From assembly GCA_029567025.1 (NCBI GenBank), contig JAKQLT010000115.1, positions 1 through 8,948 of the forward strand: a stretch of DNA of 8,948 nucleotides, read 5' to 3'. The DNA is from Candidatus Omnitrophota bacterium. GTDB taxonomy: Bacteria > Omnitrophota > Gorgyraeia > Zapsychrales > Zapsychraceae. The notes under the pieces are model-generated. The model saw only the letters and a list, made by a program, of their open reading frames with translations, did no database searches and was not told the origin of the DNA. Numbering within the stretch: the first letter of the stretch is position 1; every line of letters begins with the position of its first letter. Of the stretch, positions 6,996 to 8,948 are shown piece by piece. The position numbers and the translations under genes were made by a program.

Positions 6996-7025
6996 AAAAA
7001 GACCCTGTTTCTAAAAAACAGGGCC
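6996..7025 (-). terminator. Strong intrinsic terminator just before sulP
   Basis: On the minus strand GGCCCTGTTT pairs with AAACAGGGTC (ten pairs, one of them G-U) around a five-base loop and is followed by five T residues (7000-6996). It could finish transcripts from lemA, but lemA already has its own hairpin at the stop codon, and a promoter at 7069-7096 lies between the two. It sits 23 bases before the sulP start codon, so the sulP mRNA must read through it unless another promoter exists. An attenuator role is therefore plausible. Confidence 0.85.
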
Positions 7026-7068
7026 TTAAACCAATCAATATGTTAATTTCTTATCCTATTAAAAAAAG

Positions 7069-7096
7069 ATTATATTCCTCTCTTTCTCAATATCAA
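7069..7096 (-). promoter_or_regulatory. Promoter of the sulP operon
   Basis: Minus-strand TTGATA (7096-7091, five of six bases) and a perfect TATAAT (7074-7069) are separated by 16 bases. It lies in the only intergenic space between lemA and sulP and points toward sulP. A start near 7062 would give a leader of about 90 bases that contains the hairpin at 6996-7025. This is the best promoter match I found in the window. Confidence 0.62.
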
Positions 7097-7106
7097 ATAA
7101 TAATTC

Positions 7107-7129
7107 AAAAATCTTCATCTATGAAGATT
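7107..7129 (-). terminator. Terminator hairpin overlapping the lemA stop codon
   Basis: AATCTTCAT and ATGAAGATT are perfect 9-base inverted arms two bases apart (effectively eight pairs with a four-base loop), followed on the minus strand by T residues. The lemA TAG stop (7121-7119) is in the loop, so the last lemA codons form the 5' arm. The stem is AT-rich and the T-run short, so termination may be partial. Confidence 0.55.
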
Positions 7130-7700
7130 GAGGGAAATCAAACTTAATATCAACATCTTTTCTATCGTCTTCGCTAATTTTAAACATTTCTTTCGGAATC
7201 AAATTAAGCATACGCGCCACAAACATATCTGGAATCTGATTAATTCTGATATTATAGGTGTTCACGGAATCATTGAAAAATTCTCGACGGTCAGCTATTT
7301 GGCTTTCCAAAGAACTTACGCGGCCTTGCAATTGAAGAAAATTTTGATTCGCCTTAAGGTCAGGATAATTTTCTGCAACCGCGAAAAGATTTTTTAAAAG
7401 TCCGGACAATTCACCTTCTTTTTGAGCAGAAACGCCCACACCTTTAGCCTGAATACACGCGGTTCTTGCGGCTGTTATTTTTTCTAACGTCTCACGTTCA
7501 TATTTCATATACCCGCTACAAACCTGAACAAGTTTCGGAATCTCATCATGGCGCTGTTTTAATAAAACATCGATATTCGCCCAGGCCTTTTCTATATTAC
7601 GCGAAAGTTGGACAAGCCCGTTATAAATAGCAATGAAATAGAGCACAACACCGACGACTATAAACAAAAAAACCGCTAAAATAAAAATTGTTAAGACCAT
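7119..7700 (-). CDS. lemA: LemA family membrane-anchored protein
   Basis: The 193-residue protein has one N-terminal membrane segment (about 4-26) and then a long helical domain typical of LemA. The hallmark stretch is complete: YNGLVQLSRNIEKAW (26-40), IDVLLKQRHDEIPKLV (43-58), then AVAENYPDLKAN near the middle and a run in which arginine precedes FFNDSVNTYN. The fold is a membrane-tethered helical bundle; the family's biochemical role is not settled, though it often sits beside other membrane genes. AGGAGG six bases before ATG 7700 is a near-perfect ribosome binding site. It starts 14 bases after the GIDE-domain gene, so the two form one unit, a pairing consistent with joint work at the membrane. 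Length and motifs look intact. Confidence 0.95.
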   Translation of the reverse strand: MVLTIFILAVFLFIVVGVVLYFIAIYNGLVQLSRNIEKAWANIDVLLKQRHDEIPKLVQVCSGYMKYERETLEKITAARTACIQAKGVGVSAQKEGELSGLLKNLFAVAENYPDLKANQNFLQLQGRVSSLESQIADRREFFNDSVNTYNIRINQIPDMFVARMLNLIPKEMFKISEDDRKDVDIKFDFPQSS

Positions 7701-7714
7701 AAAACGCCTCCTTT

Positions 7715-8638
7715 TTAAAAATTAAACCGCATCAACAGATATCCTAACATCCCTAAAGCTAAAAGAGCTCCGCCAAAAACACCACCTAAGGCCTGCCAAG
7801 ACAATCGCGACACTAAATCTTTTTGACTGCAATCAGAAATAATAAAAACTTCATTCTTATCTCCTTTATGAATAATCAGCTGGCTTTGTTCTTCTAAAGA
7901 CATCTGATTAATCTCTTCTTGAAGCAAATCCTCTTCTATACGAGAAACAGCGGCGTTCCATTCCGAAACGCTAATAGTTCCGTCTTGATTGCTATCGACT
8001 TGAGCCATGGCTTGAGGATTGTTCTTTAAAGAAGCAATGCGAGAAACTAATTTTTCTTTACGCCTGTTAAAATAATCTTCTTGACTAATGTTGGCCGCAG
8101 TCCCTAAAACATAAACAGCATCATTCTCATGAATACGCCATTCTTTAAAACGCAAACGGTAATTCCCTAAAAAACTTTTATACCCGATATGATTCGCTTC
8201 CATAAAATCAATCAAAGACGTTGGTAAAACCTTTCCTAATCCGGTCTCAAAATAAAAACTCATCTTCATTATCTGTTCAGCCCTTTGGGGAGATACTAAC
8301 ACTGTGCCCGTGCCATCATCAATCATAAAAGGAGAAAAACAACTATCCCCTTGCACAATAGTAACCCAGCGGCTTGATTTACCGCTACTTTGATAACGCT
8401 CAATCTGATAACGATAAAAAACACAATCCGTTTTTGTCAAAGGACTTTTATGCAGGATCTTATTTTTTTTAGCTTTTCCGACTAACTCCACTAATCCTAA
8501 GGCAAGGCCTCGAATAGTTGACGTCGGAATATTCTCTATTTTTCTTTTACGGCGTAAAGACTGAAATCCTCCAAAAAAAATAAAAACACCAACACCAAAA
8601 AGAAATAGGGCTGTTCCTATCGATCTATCTTCAGGCAT
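7715..8638 (-). CDS. GIDE-domain membrane protein with an EF-hand loop
   Basis: The 307-residue protein has membrane segments near 7-25 and 281-303 that hold the region between them at the membrane. The central region matches the GIDE domain known from eukaryotic MUL1 E3 ligases and many bacteria: SPLTKTDCVFYRYQIERY (65-82), then RWVTI, FMIDDGTGTVLVSP (104-117) and ENDAVYVLGTA (171-181). There is no RING domain, so ubiquitin ligase activity should not be assumed even if databases use that name. Residues 215-226 (DSNQDGTISVSE) fit a canonical EF-hand calcium loop, with acidic or oxygen ligands at positions 1, 3, 5, 9 and 12. AAAGG six bases before ATG 8638 supports the start. It is followed by lemA after 14 bases and preceded by the CDF gene with a 51-base gap. 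Confidence 0.85.
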   Translation of the reverse strand: MPEDRSIGTALFLFGVGVFIFFGGFQSLRRKRKIENIPTSTIRGLALGLVELVGKAKKNKILHKSPLTKTDCVFYRYQIERYQSSGKSSRWVTIVQGDSCFSPFMIDDGTGTVLVSPQRAEQIMKMSFYFETGLGKVLPTSLIDFMEANHIGYKSFLGNYRLRFKEWRIHENDAVYVLGTAANISQEDYFNRRKEKLVSRIASLKNNPQAMAQVDSNQDGTISVSEWNAAVSRIEEDLLQEEINQMSLEEQSQLIIHKGDKNEVFIISDCSQKDLVSRLSWQALGGVFGGALLALGMLGYLLMRFNF

Positions 8639-8689
8639 AAAAAACCTTTTCTCCTGCAGATGCCAAAAAAATACACGAAAAAATTATTT

Positions 8690-8948
8690 CTATTTGCTCG
8701 GCTCCATATGAATCATAACTTCTGTCACTTCAGGCATAGCTTTTTTAATAGCTTGCTCAATATCATGGCTGATCTCATGCACTGTGTTTAAAGAATTATT
8801 TGGCTTCATCTGAACATGAAGGTCCAGATGAATATCATCGGATCGTCCATGAGAACGGATTTTATGACAAGACCGAACGCCTTTTGTCTGTAACACAATA
8901 TCTTCAATCGCTTTAATATCGGTAATAACCACTTTATCGCAAAGGACA
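8690..8948 (-). CDS. Cation diffusion facilitator, C-terminal part (5' end outside window)
   Basis: The frame is open from the upper edge of the window to TAG at 8692-8690, so this is the end of a longer gene; about 86 residues are visible. The sequence reads as the cytoplasmic dimerisation domain of CDF metal exporters (ZT_dimer): LCDKVVITDIKAIEDIV, then GVRSCHKIRSHGRSDDIHLD, with LHV, a helix HEISHDIEQAIKKAMPEV and the closing strand VMIHMEPSK. In CDF proteins this metallochaperone-like fold binds zinc, iron, manganese or similar ions and pairs the two subunits; the membrane part with the metal site is missing here, so the metal cannot be called. A GTG at 8930-8932 could be mistaken for a start, but the residues before it continue the family pattern. 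The GIDE gene starts 51 bases downstream. Confidence 0.88.
   Translation of the reverse strand, partial: VLCDKVVITDIKAIEDIVLQTKGVRSCHKIRSHGRSDDIHLDLHVQMKPNNSLNTVHEISHDIEQAIKKAMPEVTEVMIHMEPSK

Noticed and set aside
7128..7397. Plus-strand 89-codon frame opposite lemA
   Set aside because: It lies antisense to the conserved LemA domain, has no family resemblance and no supporting context.
8690..8932. A separate 80-residue protein starting at GTG 8932
   Set aside because: The frame continues without a stop to the window edge, and the upstream residues (LCDK) fit the CDF C-terminal domain, so this is a truncated view of a longer gene.

Overview
This is an AT-rich bacterial window in which every gene I can support, plus one tRNA, lies on the minus strand. 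Transcription therefore runs from high to low coordinates. A secretion/pilus ATPase of the GspE/PilB type points to a bacterium that exports proteins or assembles type IV pilus-like filaments, probably with two membranes. The mix of LemA, a GIDE-domain membrane protein with an EF-hand, SulP and a membrane-fused spermidine synthase homologue, with no recognisable model-organism gene order, fits an environmental or uncultivated lineage. An Omnitrophota-like group is my guess, but the sequence does not prove it.

In transcription order, the window opens inside a cation diffusion facilitator (CDF) gene, of which only the C-terminal cytoplasmic domain is present (8690-8948). A GIDE-domain membrane protein (7715-8638) and lemA (7119-7700) follow, tightly spaced and each with a good ribosome binding site. 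lemA ends in a hairpin that contains its own stop codon, and a second, stronger terminator lies further down. Between these two terminators sits a consensus-like promoter (TTGATA-N16-TATAAT). It starts a second unit: a SulP anion transporter with a STAS domain (5317-6972), an MFS exporter-like protein (3945-5240), a 727-residue membrane protein fused to a spermidine-synthase-like domain (1744-3927) and a 73-residue small protein (1477-1698).

The stretch from 1024 to 1476 has no protein gene. It holds a complete tRNA-Ala(CGC), a partial duplicate of that tRNA's 5' end fused to a perfect-armed palindrome, candidate promoters and a strong intrinsic terminator. Beyond it begins a GspE/PilB-family ATPase (1-1023), which runs off the low end of the window before its C-terminal part.

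The most notable regulatory pattern occurs twice. Both sulP and the GspE-type gene have a good promoter, then a strong intrinsic terminator, then the start codon within about 25 to 45 bases. This suggests control by attenuation or readthrough, though the terminators could simply close the upstream units. I see no CRISPR array, transposase, prophage gene or obvious defence system. The second-look items are the two leaders, the tRNA-fragment/palindrome locus, the EF-hand in the GIDE protein and the small protein.
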